Numbered from the stretch's first letter, positions 9,254-20,500 are shown. The stretch: DNA of 64,000 bases from Pseudomonas arcuscaelestis (GCF_016881005.1 NZ_JACOPV010000005.1:62001-126000); one strand, 5' to 3'. Numbers and translations: made by a program. Notes: generated by a model not told the origin, from the sequence alone.

Positions 9254-10029
9254 GTTCGGAATTGAGCGCCAATCTGGTCGCGCTGAATACAATCGTCTAT
9301 CGCGAAGTGCGTCGGTTTACCCGGATCTGGCCGCAGACCCTGCTGCCCCCGGCGATCACCATGGTTCTGTACTTCGTGATCTTCGGTAACCTGATCGGTC
9401 GGCAGATCGGCGATATGGGTGGTTTCACCTATATGGAGTACATCGTACCGGGGTTGATCATGATGTCGGTGATCACCAACTCCTACGGTAACGTGGTGTC
9501 GAGTTTCTTCGGCAGCAAGTTCCAGCGCTCCATCGAAGAGTTGATGGTGTCGCCTGTGTCGCCTCACACCATTTTGATCGGCTACACCTTGGGTGGTGTC
9601 TTGCGCGGGCTGGCGGTGGGGGTGATCGTCACCATGCTTTCGCTGTTTTTCACCCACCTGCAGGTGCATCACCTGGGTGTGACCATTCTGGTGGTGGTGC
9701 TGACCGCGACCATCTTCTCGTTGCTGGGTTTTATCAACGCAGTGTTTGCGCGCAACTTCGACGATATTTCGATCATTCCGACTTTCGTCCTGACGCCGCT
9801 GACCTACCTGGGGGGCGTGTTCTATTCGATCAACCTGCTGCCGCCATTCTGGCAGACCGTATCGATGGCCAACCCGGTGCTGCACATGGTCAACTCGTTC
9901 CGCTACGGCATCCTGGGTGTTTCGGACATTCGTATCGGGGTGGCTATCAGCTTCATGCTCGCTGCCACTGCCGTGTTGTATTTAGGCTGTGTGCGCTTAC
10001 TGGTCAGTGGGCGTGGAATGCGTACCTGA
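9250..10029 (+). CDS. ABC-2 type exporter, permease protein
   Basis: 259 residues from the ATG at 9250. About six membrane segments are visible (for example LLPPAITMVLYFVIFGNLI and GVIVTMLSLFF), with the ABC-2 membrane family pattern of YadH-like proteins. It works with the ATPase encoded just upstream. The 3' end overlaps the convergent DUF2062 gene by 33 bp. Confidence 0.92.
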   Translation: MSSELSANLVALNTIVYREVRRFTRIWPQTLLPPAITMVLYFVIFGNLIGRQIGDMGGFTYMEYIVPGLIMMSVITNSYGNVVSSFFGSKFQRSIEELMVSPVSPHTILIGYTLGGVLRGLAVGVIVTMLSLFFTHLQVHHLGVTILVVVLTATIFSLLGFINAVFARNFDDISIIPTFVLTPLTYLGGVFYSINLLPPFWQTVSMANPVLHMVNSFRYGILGVSDIRIGVAISFMLAATAVLYLGCVRLLVSGRGMRT

Positions 10030-10539
10030 TACCTTCTGTTTGCGTCGGCGCCACTGCCGGCCTACCCACCAGCGCCAGTAGAGCATGGTCAGGCAGTAAG
10101 CCAGGGCGCCGAGCAGCAGGCCGCAGACCACCGAGCCAAGCAGGAATGGCTGCCACAGGGTCGACAGCTGGCCGGTGATCCATTCGAAGGTGAGTTCATC
10201 CGGCAGGGTCCTGGCTGGAACCTGCATGAGCCAGGCCCCCATCTGGTAGGTGCAATAGAACACCGGCGGCATGGTGAACGGGTTGGTCAGCCAGACCAGG
10301 CTGACAGCAATCGGCATGTTGCCACGCACCAGGATCGCCAGGCTCGCGGCCAGCAACATCTGCATGGGCACGGGAATGAACGCTGCGAACAGGCCGACAG
10401 CCATTGCCCGGGCAACCGAATGTCGATTCAGGTGCCAAAGGTTCGGGTCGTGCAACAGCCGGCCGAGAAAGCGTAAGGATTTATGTTCCCTGATGCTGGT
10501 CGGATCGGGCATGTAGCGTTTAAAGAGACGACGCGGCAT
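9997..10539 (-). CDS. DUF2062 domain membrane protein
   Basis: 180 residues from the ATG at 10539. The DUF2062 signature is visible as a helical membrane region with FIPVPMQMLLAA and VWLTNPFTMPPVFY, followed by two further hydrophobic segments. The N-terminus is basic. The function is unknown; in several proteobacteria it sits near comEC/exbB, as here. It converges on the ABC permease gene. Confidence 0.88.
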   Translation of the reverse strand: MPRRLFKRYMPDPTSIREHKSLRFLGRLLHDPNLWHLNRHSVARAMAVGLFAAFIPVPMQMLLAASLAILVRGNMPIAVSLVWLTNPFTMPPVFYCTYQMGAWLMQVPARTLPDELTFEWITGQLSTLWQPFLLGSVVCGLLLGALAYCLTMLYWRWWVGRQWRRRKQKVSGTHSTPTDQ

Positions 10540-10681
10540 GTAGGCTCTCGACTGGGTGAAGTGGCAAGTATGCACGGAATCTAAAAGCCCCCCATTACAG
10601 ACTTTGTGACAATTATTGAGTGAGTGCTTGGCTGCGCTGATCTAAGCCTGTGGGTGTGGGTTTATTTTGGAGCTTCGACGC

Positions 10682-12903
10682 ATGCGCACAGGGATGTTGG
10701 CGCTGGCACTGGGCCTTCTATGCCTGAGTGTTCTACCCGTTTTGCCATCGGTCGGGTGGCTGCTGGTATTGGCCTTGATCGCCATTGTTTGCCTGGCAGG
10801 GCGAACGTATCCGCTGGGACTGTTTCTATTGGGTTTGTGTTGGGCTTGTCTGTCGGCCCAGCAGGCGCTGGATGATCGCCTTGCGCCCGAACTCGATGGT
10901 CGCATCCTGTGGTTGGAGGGCACCGTTGTTGGCTTGCCATCGCAAGACGGTCGATCAACACGCTTCGAATTGGAGGGCGCGCAATCCCGACGTGCCATAT
11001 TGCCGTCACGTCTGCAATTAAGTTGGTTTGCAGGGCCTGGCGTCAGCAGTGGTGAACGTTGGCGGCTGGCGGTCAACCTCAGGCGGCCTCACGGTTTGCT
11101 CAATCCCCATGGGCCGGATCGTGAGGCAACCTTGTTGGCCCGGCGCATTGGCGGTACAGGCAGCGTAAAGGCTGGCGAGTTGCTGGCCCCCGCCGAGCGG
11201 GCCTGGCGCAGCGATATTCGCCAGCGGTTGATGCAGGCTGATGCGCAGGGGCGGGAGGGGGAGTTGATAGCGCTGGTGCTGGGCGACGGTGCAGGCTTGG
11301 CGCGCGAAAGCTGGCAAACACTGCAGGCCACCGGCACCGTGCACTTGCTGGTCATTTCCGGACAGCATATTGGCCTGTTGGCGGGGCTGGTCTACGCATT
11401 GATCGCCCTGTTGGCGCGTCTGGGTTGGTGGCCGCAGGCCTTGCCCTGGTTACCTTGGGCGTGCGCGGCGGCGTTTGTGACGGCGTTGGGTTATGGCCTT
11501 CTGGCAGGCTTTCAAGTGCCGGTGCAGCGAGCGTGCATGATGCTGGCAGTGGTGTTGCTATGGCGTTTGCGCTATCGCCACCTGGGCATGTGGGTGCCCT
11601 GGTTGCTAGCGCTCAATGCCGTACTGCTGTGGGAGCCTCTGGCCAGTCTTCTCCCGGGGTTTTGGTTGTCTTTTGCGGCTGTGGCGGTGTTGATTTTCAC
11701 TTTCAGCGGCCGTTTGGGGGCCTGGAGCGCATGGATGGCTTGGGGCCGGGCGCAGTGGTTGATTGCCCTTGGCCTCTTGCCTGCGTTGATCGCGTTGGGG
11801 CTGCCGGTCAGTCTCACCGCTCCGTTGGCCAATCTTTTCGCCGTACCCTGGATCAGCCTGGCGGTACTGCCGTTGGCACTGCTGGGCACTGTGTTGTTGC
11901 CAGTGCCAGTAGTGGGGCAGGGCTTGATCTGGCTCGCCGGTGGGCTACTTGATGGGTTGTTCCGCTTGCTGGGTTTGTTGGCGCATTTGCAGCCGGCATG
12001 GATCCCCGACGCTGTGCCGTGGCCGCTGTGGTTGTTGCTGTGCCTGGGGGTGGTGTTGCTGTTGTTGCCTGCGGGCCTGCCGATGCGGGTGCTGGGCTGG
12101 CCCCTGGTGTTGCTGGCGGTGTTCGCACCGCGAGAACGAGTGCCGGACGGGCAGTTGGAAGTCTGGCAACTGGATGTCGGCCAGGGCTTGGCGTTTGTGT
12201 TGCAGACTCGACAGCACACGATGCTTTACGACGCCGGACCTGTGGTCGGTGATGCCGATCTCGGTGAACGTGTGGTCCTGCCTGCCTTGCATAAAATGGG
12301 GGTAACCAAAATCGACTTGATGCTGCTCAGCCATGCCGATGCCGACCATGCTGGTGGTGCGTTGGCGCTCAAGCGTGGTTTGCCCGTGCAGCGAGTGCTT
12401 AGTGGCGAAGCTGCCAAGCACGCCGAAGCGTTGCAGGCGCAGCCCTGTGTCAGTGGCGAGCGTTGGCAGTGGGATGGCGTGAATTTTTCTCTCTGGCAGT
12501 GGCAGGGCGCAGGCGACAACAACCAGACATCCTGCGTACTGTTGGTCGAGGCGGGGGCGAACGGCTGCTGCTGACTGGCGACATTGATGCTGCTGGCGAA
12601 CAGGCCTGGCTCAACGACTGGCAGGCAAGCCGGCTTGACTGGCTACAGGCGCCGCACCATGGCAGTCGCACATCTTCGAGCCAAGCGTTGCTGACGGCGA
12701 CGTCGCCTCGAGGCGTGTTGATTTCCAGAGGTCGTTACAACGCATTCGGCCATCCGCATGCATCAGTCATGCAGCGCTACCGGACAAGCGGCATCGAAGT
12801 ATTCGACAGTGCCCTGCATGGCGCCCTGCGCTTGCGCCTGGGGACGTTTGCCGAGCCGCTGAAACAGCGTAGCCAGCGGCGATTCTGGCGCGACCCAAGT
12901 TGA
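10682..12903 (+). pseudogene. comEC: ComEC/Rec2 DNA-uptake channel, frameshifted
   Basis: The gene should encode about 740 residues: a hydrophobic ComEC channel core with about ten membrane segments, then a metallo-beta-lactamase-like domain. The first frame (ATG 10682) carries VISGQHIGLLAGL and the metal motif SHADADHAGG, then stops at 12574. The remaining 110 codons (LLLTGDIDAAGE, LQAPHHGSRTSSS) continue in the -1 frame to 12903. The break falls in a run of five G at 12553-12557, where one more G restores a normal GGERLLLTGD sequence. It may be a true mutation, a switchable tract or a sequence error. ComEC carries single-stranded DNA across the inner membrane during transformation. Confidence 0.85.
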
Positions 12904-12973
12904 CGACCTTCGGCAGATGAGCCTCCAAGGGTCCTATGGTAAAGTGGCGGACTTTTTCAAGGGGATGCTAACT

Positions 12974-13609
12974 GTGTGGGAATTGGTCAAGTCCGGTGGT
13001 TGGATGATGCTGCCGATCATTCTGAGTTCCATCGCTGCCATGGCTATCGTCGCCGAGCGTCTCTGGACCCTGCGCGCCAGCCGGGTTACCCCGCCTCACT
13101 TGCTGGGTCAGGTGTGGCTGTGGATAAAAGACAAACAGCTCACCAGTGACAAGCTAAAGGCCCTGCGTGCCGACTCCCCGCTGGGCGAGATCCTGGCTGC
13201 TGGCCTGGCGAACTCCCGTCATGGTCGCGAGATCATGAAAGAGTGCATCGAAGAGGCGGCGGCTCGAGTCATTCACGAGCTGGAGCGCTACATCAATGCC
13301 TTGGGCACCATTGCGGCGATGGCGCCGCTGCTCGGCTTGCTCGGTACAGTGCTGGGCATGATCGACATTTTCAGTGCGTTCATGGGCACCGGCATGACCA
13401 CCAATGCTGCGGTGCTGGCGGGCGGTATCTCCAAGGCGCTGATCACTACTGCGGCAGGCTTGATGGTCGGTATCCCCTCGGTGTTCTTCCATCGCTTCCT
13501 GCAGCGCCGTATCGACGAGTTGGTCGTCGGCATGGAGCAAGAGGCCATCAAGTTGGTCGAAGTGGTGCAGGGCGACCGTGATGTCGACCTGGCCGAGGGC
13601 AAGGCGTGA
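12974..13609 (+). CDS. exbB: MotA/TolQ/ExbB family proton channel protein
   Basis: 211 residues from a GTG at 12974 (MWELVKSGG), preceded by AAGGGGAT. Three membrane segments are visible near residues 10-30, 110-130 and 150-170; the last two hold the ExbB core (MAPLLGLLGTVLGMIDIF, GGISKALITTAAGL). With the ExbD partner it forms an inner-membrane proton-driven motor. Linkage to lpxK and kdsB rather than to tonB suggests a role in envelope upkeep, which is inference. An in-frame ATG at 12917 is less likely. Confidence 0.88.
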   Translation: MWELVKSGGWMMLPIILSSIAAMAIVAERLWTLRASRVTPPHLLGQVWLWIKDKQLTSDKLKALRADSPLGEILAAGLANSRHGREIMKECIEEAAARVIHELERYINALGTIAAMAPLLGLLGTVLGMIDIFSAFMGTGMTTNAAVLAGGISKALITTAAGLMVGIPSVFFHRFLQRRIDELVVGMEQEAIKLVEVVQGDRDVDLAEGKA

Positions 13610-14037
13610 AATTTCGGCGCAAGCCCCGGGAGACCGTGGATATCAACTTGGCGTCGCTGATTGACGTGGTGTTCATCCTGCTGCTGTTCTTTGTGGTGAC
13701 GACTACGTTTACCCGTGAAACCCAATTGCGGGTCGAGTTGCCTGAGTCGGTCAGTGGCGCGCCTGCGCCCGCCGATGAGGTCAAGCACTTGGATATCACC
13801 ATCAGCGCCGACGGCGTGTATTCGGTGAATAACAACCTACTGCCCAAGAGCGACCTGGCGACCCTGACCGAGGCCCTGCAGAAAGAATCTGCAGGCGATA
13901 CTAAACTGCCGTTGTCGATCAGTGCCGACGGCAAGACCCCGCACCAGGCGGTGGTCACTGCCATGGATGCGGCCGGCAAGCTCGGTTTCAGCCAATTGCG
14001 CATGACCACGGTCGAGGCTGCCCAGGGGACACCTTGA
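13606..14037 (+). CDS. exbD: ExbD/TolR family protein
   Basis: 143 residues with a GTG start overlapping the exbB stop by 4 bp. One membrane segment near residues 15-35 contains the conserved Asp ([17 protein letters not shown]) that carries protons in this family. A periplasmic domain follows. It is the partner of the exbB gene upstream. Confidence 0.9.
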   Translation: MKFRRKPRETVDINLASLIDVVFILLLFFVVTTTFTRETQLRVELPESVSGAPAPADEVKHLDITISADGVYSVNNNLLPKSDLATLTEALQKESAGDTKLPLSISADGKTPHQAVVTAMDAAGKLGFSQLRMTTVEAAQGTP

Positions 14038-15047
14038 TGGCGTTAGCCGACCGATTGCTCAATGCCTGGTATGCCGGGCATCCAGCACTTGCCTTGCTGC
14101 GTCCGCTGGAGTCGCTGTACCGGCGTGTGGTAATGCGCAAGCGGGCGCGTTTTCTCGCGGGGGATAGCCCCAGTTATCGTGCGCCAGTGCCGGTTATCGT
14201 GGTGGGCAATATCACCATTGGCGGCACCGGCAAGACGCCAATGATCCTGTGGCTGATCGACCATTGCCGTCAGCAAGGGTTGCGCGTGGGCGTGGTCAGT
14301 CGTGGTTATGGCGCCAAGCCTGCGCAACTGCCCTGGCGTGTGCGTGCCGAGCACAATGCTGCCGAAGCTGGCGACGAGCCGCTATTGATTGTGCAGCGTA
14401 GCGGCGTGCCGTTGATGATCGACCCCGACCGCGCGCGCGCGGTTCAGGCGTTGTTGGCCAGTGAGTCGTTGGACCTGATTCTCTGTGACGACGGCATGCA
14501 GCACTACCGCTTGGCCCGTGACCTGGAACTGGTGTTGATCGATGCCGCCCGGGGCCTGGGCAATCGTCGCTGTTTACCCGCCGGACCGCTGCGTGAACCG
14601 GTGGAGCGTTTGCAGGAGGTTGATGCAGTGCTCTACAACGGGGCCAGCGCCGATCGCGACGACGGCTTTGCCTTTGCCTTACAGCCCACAGCACTGGTCA
14701 ATTTGCGCAGCGGTGAGCGTAAAGGCCTGGATCACTTCGCTGCAGGCCAGGCCGTGCATGCGGTGGCCGGTATTGGTAATCCGCAACGTTTCTTCAATAC
14801 CCTGCAAGGGCTAAACTTGCGACCTGTGCCACACCCTTTTGCCGATCATGCCGAGTACAGCGCCCAAGCCTTGAGCTTTGCGCCTGCACTTGCGCTGATC
14901 ATGACCGAGAAGGACGCGGTCAAATGCCGCGCCTTCGCTGCTGACGACTGGTGGTACCTTGCGGTCGATGCTGTGCCTTCACCTACCTTCCGGGTGTGGT
15001 TCGATGCTCAGCTTGACCGCTTGTTACCCGGCTCGCGGCACTCCTGA
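14037..15047 (+). CDS. lpxK: Tetraacyldisaccharide 4'-kinase
   Basis: 336 residues. It phosphorylates the lipid A disaccharide at the 4' position, a late step of lipid A synthesis at the inner membrane. One N-terminal hydrophobic patch precedes the Walker A loop [13 protein letters not shown] (about residues 58-70). [12 protein letters not shown] is the conserved catalytic stretch. The ATG at 14037 overlaps the exbD stop (TGATG). Confidence 0.96.
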   Translation: MALADRLLNAWYAGHPALALLRPLESLYRRVVMRKRARFLAGDSPSYRAPVPVIVVGNITIGGTGKTPMILWLIDHCRQQGLRVGVVSRGYGAKPAQLPWRVRAEHNAAEAGDEPLLIVQRSGVPLMIDPDRARAVQALLASESLDLILCDDGMQHYRLARDLELVLIDAARGLGNRRCLPAGPLREPVERLQEVDAVLYNGASADRDDGFAFALQPTALVNLRSGERKGLDHFAAGQAVHAVAGIGNPQRFFNTLQGLNLRPVPHPFADHAEYSAQALSFAPALALIMTEKDAVKCRAFAADDWWYLAVDAVPSPTFRVWFDAQLDRLLPGSRHS

Positions 15048-15085
15048 TTCGTTTCTTTTTCCGGCCACTGGCCTGAGGAATACCC

Positions 15086-15271
15086 ATGGACACCAAACTG
15101 CTCGACATCCTGGCTTGCCCGATCACCAAAGGCCCGCTCAAGCTCAGTGCCGATAAAACCGAACTGATCAGCAAGGGCGCGGGTCTGGCGTACCCAATCC
15201 GCGACGGTATTCCGGTCATGCTGGAAAGCGAAGCGCGCACCCTGACCGATGATGAGCGCCTGGATAAATGA
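15086..15271 (+). CDS. ycaR: Trm112/YcaR family small protein
   Basis: 61 residues. The family sequence [14 protein letters not shown] and an acidic C-terminus are clear. It always accompanies kdsB in this group and overlaps the kdsB start by 4 bp. The biochemical role is not settled. A clear AGGAATA site precedes the ATG. Confidence 0.93.
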   Translation: MDTKLLDILACPITKGPLKLSADKTELISKGAGLAYPIRDGIPVMLESEARTLTDDERLDK

Positions 15272-16032
15272 CCCCAGCCTTCACTGTCGTGATTCCGGCC
15301 CGGCTGGCCTCCACGCGCCTGCCGGGCAAGCCTTTGCTGCCTATCGCCGGTAAGCCGATGATCCAGCACGTCTGGGAGCAGGCGTGTAAAAGCAGCGCCA
15401 GCCGTGTAGTGATTGCCACTGATGACGCCGGTATCTATCAGGCCTGCGAAGCTTTCGGCGCACAGGTGCTAATGACCCGCGAGGATCATGATTCCGGCAC
15501 CGACCGCCTGGCAGAAGTTGCCATCAAGCTGGGGTTGCCTGCTGACGCCATCGTGGTCAATGTCCAGGGCGATGAACCGTTGATTCCACCGATCATCATC
15601 GATCAGGTGGCAGCTAACCTGGCGGCGCATCCTGAGGCAGGCATTGCCACCTTGGCCGAACCGATCGAGGACGTCACTGCGGTTTTCAATCCCAACGCGG
15701 TCAAGGTTGTCAGTGACTGCAATGGCCTGGCCTTGACCTTCAGTCGGGCGCCATTGCCTTGGGCGCGAGACGTGTTCGCCAGCCGCCAGGATGCCTTGCC
15801 CGAAGGCGTGCCTTACCGCCGCCACATTGGGATGTATGCCTACCGTGCAGGCTTTCTCCATGACTTTGTCAGTTGGGGCCCCTGCTGGTTGGAGCGCACC
15901 GAATCGCTTGAGCAACTGCGTGCACTTTGGCATGGCGTGCGCATTCACGTTGCCGATGCAATCGAGGCGCCCCCTGTGGGCGTTGATACCCCACAAGATC
16001 TGGAGCGCGTCAGGCGCATTCTGGAGGCCTGA
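15268..16032 (+). CDS. kdsB: CMP-KDO synthetase (3-deoxy-manno-octulosonate cytidylyltransferase)
   Basis: 254 residues. It activates KDO with CTP for the lipopolysaccharide inner core. The nucleotide-binding motif [16 protein letters not shown] is at the N-terminus, with [11 protein letters not shown] and FFEWR-like family blocks ([12 protein letters not shown]) following. It acts with lpxK in the same operon. Confidence 0.97.
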   Translation: MTPAFTVVIPARLASTRLPGKPLLPIAGKPMIQHVWEQACKSSASRVVIATDDAGIYQACEAFGAQVLMTREDHDSGTDRLAEVAIKLGLPADAIVVNVQGDEPLIPPIIIDQVAANLAAHPEAGIATLAEPIEDVTAVFNPNAVKVVSDCNGLALTFSRAPLPWARDVFASRQDALPEGVPYRRHIGMYAYRAGFLHDFVSWGPCWLERTESLEQLRALWHGVRIHVADAIEAPPVGVDTPQDLERVRRILEA

Positions 16033-16496
16033 TGCGCGTTCTTTTTGTGTGCCTGGGCAACATTTGCCGTTCGCCCACGGCGGAGGGTGTCCTGCGTCAC
16101 CAGCTTCAGGTCGAAGGTCTGAGTGAGCTGATCGATGTGGCTTCAGCCGGTACCGGCGACTGGCATGTCGGCAAGCAACCGGACAGCCGTACCCGTCGTG
16201 CCGCGCAGTTGCGCGGTTATGATTTGTCGCAGCAGCGGGCACAGCAGGTTCGGGTCGGACATTTCGCCGAGTACGACCTGATCCTGGCAATGGACGAGAG
16301 CAATCTTGGTAACCTGCGGGCCATGCAGCCTGCTGGGGCGAAAGCGGAGCTCGACTTGTTCCTGCGGCGCTACGACAGTGCGCTGCAAGAGGTGCCCGAT
16401 CCTTATTACGGCGGTGAGCAAGGATTCGAGCAGGTGCTGGACCTGATTGAAGACGCGTGCCGCAAACTGGTCATCGAACTCAAGGGACGTCTATGA
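16032..16496 (+). CDS. Low molecular weight protein tyrosine phosphatase
   Basis: 154 residues. The CX5R active site (VCLGNICRSPTAEG, residues 5-18) and the general-acid loop DPYYGG are intact. Related enzymes (Wzb, Etp) act on tyrosine kinases that govern polysaccharide export, but no such kinase lies nearby. Its ATG overlaps the kdsB stop, and its stop overlaps the murB start by 4 bp. Confidence 0.92.
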   Translation: MRVLFVCLGNICRSPTAEGVLRHQLQVEGLSELIDVASAGTGDWHVGKQPDSRTRRAAQLRGYDLSQQRAQQVRVGHFAEYDLILAMDESNLGNLRAMQPAGAKAELDLFLRRYDSALQEVPDPYYGGEQGFEQVLDLIEDACRKLVIELKGRL

Positions 16497-17512
16497 GTAG
16501 GCAGTGGCAGGAGCAGGTTTCGCTCAAGCCTTACAACACCTTCGGTATCGAGGTGAAAGCCCGCTTTTTCACCGAAGCGCACAACGACGATGATGTGCGT
16601 CAGGCGCTGGCCCAGGCAGCAGGGCAGGACGTGCCGGTGCTGGTTATTGGCGGTGGCAGCAATTTGCTGCTGACCACTGATGTACCCGCATTGGTGCTGC
16701 GCATGGTCAGTCGCGGCGTGCGGATTCTTGCCGATGATGGTGAGCGTGTGGTGGTCGAGGCCGAGGCGGGTGAACCTTGGCATCAGTTTGTACAGTGGAC
16801 GCTGGCCCAGGGTTTTTCCGGGCTTGAAAACCTCAGCTTGATTCCAGGTACCGTCGGTGCGGCACCGATGCAGAATATCGGCGCCTACGGCGTTGAGATC
16901 AAGGATGTGTTCGCTGGGCTGACTGCGTTGGACCGCCACACCGGCGAGCTGCGTGATTTCAGTCTGCAAGAGTGCGCCTTTGCCTATCGTGACAGCGTGT
17001 TCAAGCGCAATCCCGGGCGCTGGTTGATCCTGCGCGTTCGTTTTGCCTTGAGTCGAGTCATGCAGGCTCATCTGGATTACGGTCCGGTGCGTCAACGCCT
17101 GAGCGAGCAGGGCGTCAGTCAACCGACGGCGCAGAATATCAGCGATGCCATTTGTGCCATTCGCCGCGAAAAGCTGCCCGACCCGGTAGAGCTGGGCAAC
17201 GCCGGAAGTTTTTTCAAAAATCCGATCGTAACTGCAGTGCTGGCTGATGCGATCCGTGTACAGCACCCGGGGCTGGTGGCTTATCCACAGGCGGATGGTC
17301 AGATGAAGTTGGCCGCGGGCTGGTTGATCGAACAGGCTGGTTGGAAGGGCTTCCGTGACGGTGATGCCGGGGTGCATCGATTGCAGTCTCTGGTCCTGGT
17401 CAACTACGGTCAGGCCAGTGGCCTGCAACTGCATCAGTTGGCGCAGAAAATCCAGGCGGATATCTTCGATCGATTTGGCGTCACGCTCGAGATGGAGCCG
17501 AATCTGTTGTAA
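16493..17512 (+). CDS. murB: UDP-N-acetylenolpyruvoylglucosamine reductase
   Basis: 339 residues, the length of type I MurB. It reduces UDP-GlcNAc-enolpyruvate with NADPH and FAD during peptidoglycan precursor synthesis. FAD-binding blocks VLVIGGGSNLLL and LSLIPGTVGAAPMQNIGAYG are clear, as are the type I block ending in YRDSVFK and the late GNAGSFFKNP. The ATG at 16493 overlaps the phosphatase stop. Confidence 0.97.
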   Translation: MSRQWQEQVSLKPYNTFGIEVKARFFTEAHNDDDVRQALAQAAGQDVPVLVIGGGSNLLLTTDVPALVLRMVSRGVRILADDGERVVVEAEAGEPWHQFVQWTLAQGFSGLENLSLIPGTVGAAPMQNIGAYGVEIKDVFAGLTALDRHTGELRDFSLQECAFAYRDSVFKRNPGRWLILRVRFALSRVMQAHLDYGPVRQRLSEQGVSQPTAQNISDAICAIRREKLPDPVELGNAGSFFKNPIVTAVLADAIRVQHPGLVAYPQADGQMKLAAGWLIEQAGWKGFRDGDAGVHRLQSLVLVNYGQASGLQLHQLAQKIQADIFDRFGVTLEMEPNLL

Positions 17513-17544
17513 CAAAGCCCCGTCGATTGCATTCATAGCGGCAA

Positions 17545-17581
17545 TAAAAAGCCCCGCCAGTTACCTGGCGGGGCTTTTTAT
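17545..17581. terminator. Bidirectional terminator between murB and rne
   Basis: AAAAAGCCCCGCCAG and CTGGCGGGGCTTTTT form a strong stem with a TTAC loop. T-runs on both strands let it end both convergent transcripts. Confidence 0.93.
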
Positions 17582-17593
17582 TTCAGCGCTGGA

Positions 17594-20500
17594 TCAGACG
17601 AGTGGCTTTTGCTCTTCTGCAGTTTCCAGTGCTTCAGGTTGTTGCTCGACTTCTGCTGCCTTGGCGGCTGCTTCAGCTTCACGCTTGCGGCGACGCACTT
17701 CGCGAGGGTCGTTTGGTGCGCGGCCGTTTGGCAGCATCACTGGGGCTTCGACCACCACTGGCTCAGCAGCAGGGGTAGATTCCTCAACAGCAGGTGCTGG
17801 TTCGCTGGCGACTGGTTGAGCTGCTTCAGCTTCAGTCACAGGCGCCTGAACAACTTCTGGCGCGCGTGGAGCTTCGGCTACGGGCTCTGCCACAACAGCA
17901 ACTTCAACTGGCGCTTCAACTGCTTGCTCGGCAACCGCTTCGACAACCGGCTCAACGCGTGGCTCAACGATTGCCATAGGTTCGCTGACCGGTTGCTCAA
18001 CAACTGGAGCAACGGTTGCTTGCTCGGCTACAACCGGCTTCGGTGCTTCGACCACGACCGGTTCGATTGCAGCTGGCTCAACGGCTTCAACTGTTTCTAC
18101 AGTAGCGACCTCAGTAGTTACCGGGGCAATCACTGGAGCTGCTTCTTCAATGGCGGCCGTCGCGCGCTCAGCCTGGACGTTGGCCTGGGCTTCGGCATCA
18201 GCGCTGATGTTGCTGGTAGCAACTGCAGCGGTAACGGCCAGGCCGGCTGCCAGTTCGGCACCTGTAGGTTCGTTGCCGTCTTCGGCACCGTCTTCGGAGC
18301 CTTCAAGCACATTTCCATTGGCGTCACGCTGGCGCTCACGACGGTTGCTGCGGCGACGCTGGCCACGGGAGCGGCGACGTGGGCGTTCGCCTTCGGTGCC
18401 TTCCTGGTTGTCGTCCTGCAGCAGTTCTTCGTTAGGCAGTTGCTCTTCAGCAGCTTCAGTCGTTTCGACCGCCGGGTTTGGCTGGCGCTCCTCACGTGGT
18501 GGGCGTGGTTGGCGTTCTTCACGTGGTGCACGTTCTTCACGAGGTGCGCGTTCTTCACGAGGCGTGCGCTCTTCGCGAGGTGCACGTTCTTCGCGGGGTG
18601 CGCGCTCTTCACGCGGCTGGCGTTCTTCACGTGGAGCACGCTCAGGGCGTTCTTCACGCACTGCCGGGGTGGCGGTGTCGAGTGCTTCGCGCAGCTCGCG
18701 GACCGGGCGCTCTTCGCGTGCACGGCGATCTTCACGCGGGGCGCGAGGCTGGCGTTCTTCGCGAGGTTGACGTGGTGCGCGCTCTTCGCGGGCCTGGGTT
18801 TCTTCACGCGCTTCGCGTGGTTGACGCTCTTCACGCGGGGCGCGCTCTTCGCGTGGCTTGCGCTCTTCATCGCGACGGCCGTTGCGGTTGCGGCTCTGCT
18901 GGCGGCCGTTACGGCGTTCTTCGTTGCGCTGTGGGCGCTCGGTGGCCGGCTTCTCGGCAACTACAGGCGCTGCAGCAGGTTCGTCCTTGCCGGCGAACAG
19001 GCTGACCAGCGACTTGACCAGGCCTTTGAACAGGCTTGGTTCAGGCGCGACGTGGACCGGTGCGGCAGGTTGCTCTGGAGCGGTCGGAACCGGTGCATTG
19101 GCACGCGCTGGAGCGGTCTTGACCGCAGCTTCCTGGCGAACCAGGGTGCGAGTCGCTGCAGTCGGCTGAGCCTCTTCGGTCTCGGTTGCGGCGATTTCGT
19201 AGCTGGACTGGCTGTTCTGGGCTTCCGGGCTGTCGTCGCGCAGACGCTGCACTTCGAAGTGTGGGGTTTCCAGGTGGTCGTTCGGCAGAATGACGATACG
19301 TGCGCGGGTACGCAGTTCGATCTTGGTGATCGAGTTGCGTTTTTCGTTGAGCAGGAAGGCTGCAACTGGAATTGGCACTTGGGCGCGAACTTCGGCGGTG
19401 CGGTCTTTCAGGGCTTCTTCTTCGATCAGGCGCAGGATCGCCAGCGACAGTGATTCAACATCACGGATGATGCCGGTGCCGCTGCAGCGTGGGCATACGA
19501 TGCCGCTGCTTTCGCCAAGGGAAGGGCGCAGACGCTGGCGAGACATTTCCAGCAGGCCAAAGCGCGAAATGCGACCGACTTGTACGCGGGCGCGGTCGGC
19601 TTCCAGGCACTCGCGTACCTTTTCTTCGACGGCGCGCTGGTTTTTGGCCGGGGTCATGTCGATGAAGTCGATGACGATCAGGCCGCCGATGTCACGCAGG
19701 CGCAGCTGGCGGGCGATTTCTTCAGCCGCTTCCAGGTTGGTCTGCAGTGCGGTTTCCTCGATGTCGCTACCTTTGGTGGCGCGTGCCGAGTTGATGTCGA
19801 TGGACACCAGTGCTTCGGTTGGATCGATAACGATCGAGCCACCAGACGGCAGTTCGACCACGCGCTGGAAGGCGGTTTCGATCTGGCTTTCGATCTGGAA
19901 GCGATTGAACAGCGGGACGCTGTCTTCGTACAGTTTGATCTTGCTGGCGTACTGCGGCATTACCTGGCGGATGAACGTCAGGGCTTCTTCCTGGGCGTCG
20001 ATGCTGTCGATCAGCACTTCGCCGATGTCCTGGCGCAGGTAGTCGCGAATGGCGCGGATGATGACGTTGCTTTCCTGGTAGATCAGGAAAGGCGCAGCGC
20101 GGTCCTGGGAGGCCTCTTTGATGGCGGTCCACAGTTGCAACAGGTAGTCCAGGTCCCATTGCATTTCTTCGCTGCTGCGGCCAAGGCCAGCAGTACGTAC
20201 GATCAGACCCATGTCGGCAGGAGCAACCAGGCCGTTCAGGGCTTCGCGCAGTTCGTTGCGCTCTTCGCCTTCAATGCGGCGGGAGATGCCACCGGCACGC
20301 GGGTTATTTGGCATCAGCACCAGGTAGCGGCCGGCGAGGCTGATGAAGGTAGTCAGGGCTGCGCCTTTGTTGCCGCGCTCTTCCTTCTCGACCTGGACGA
20401 TGACTTCCTGGCCTTCGCTAAGTACTTCCTTGATGTTCACCCGGCCTTCCGGGGACTTCTTGAAGTATTCGCGGGAGATTTCCTTCAGCGGCAGAAAGCC

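Noticed and set aside
17609..19453. 614-codon open frame antisense to rne
   Set aside because: It mirrors the biased codons and Arg/Glu repeats of rne. The product is Phe/Cys/Arg-rich with no domain and no ribosome site.
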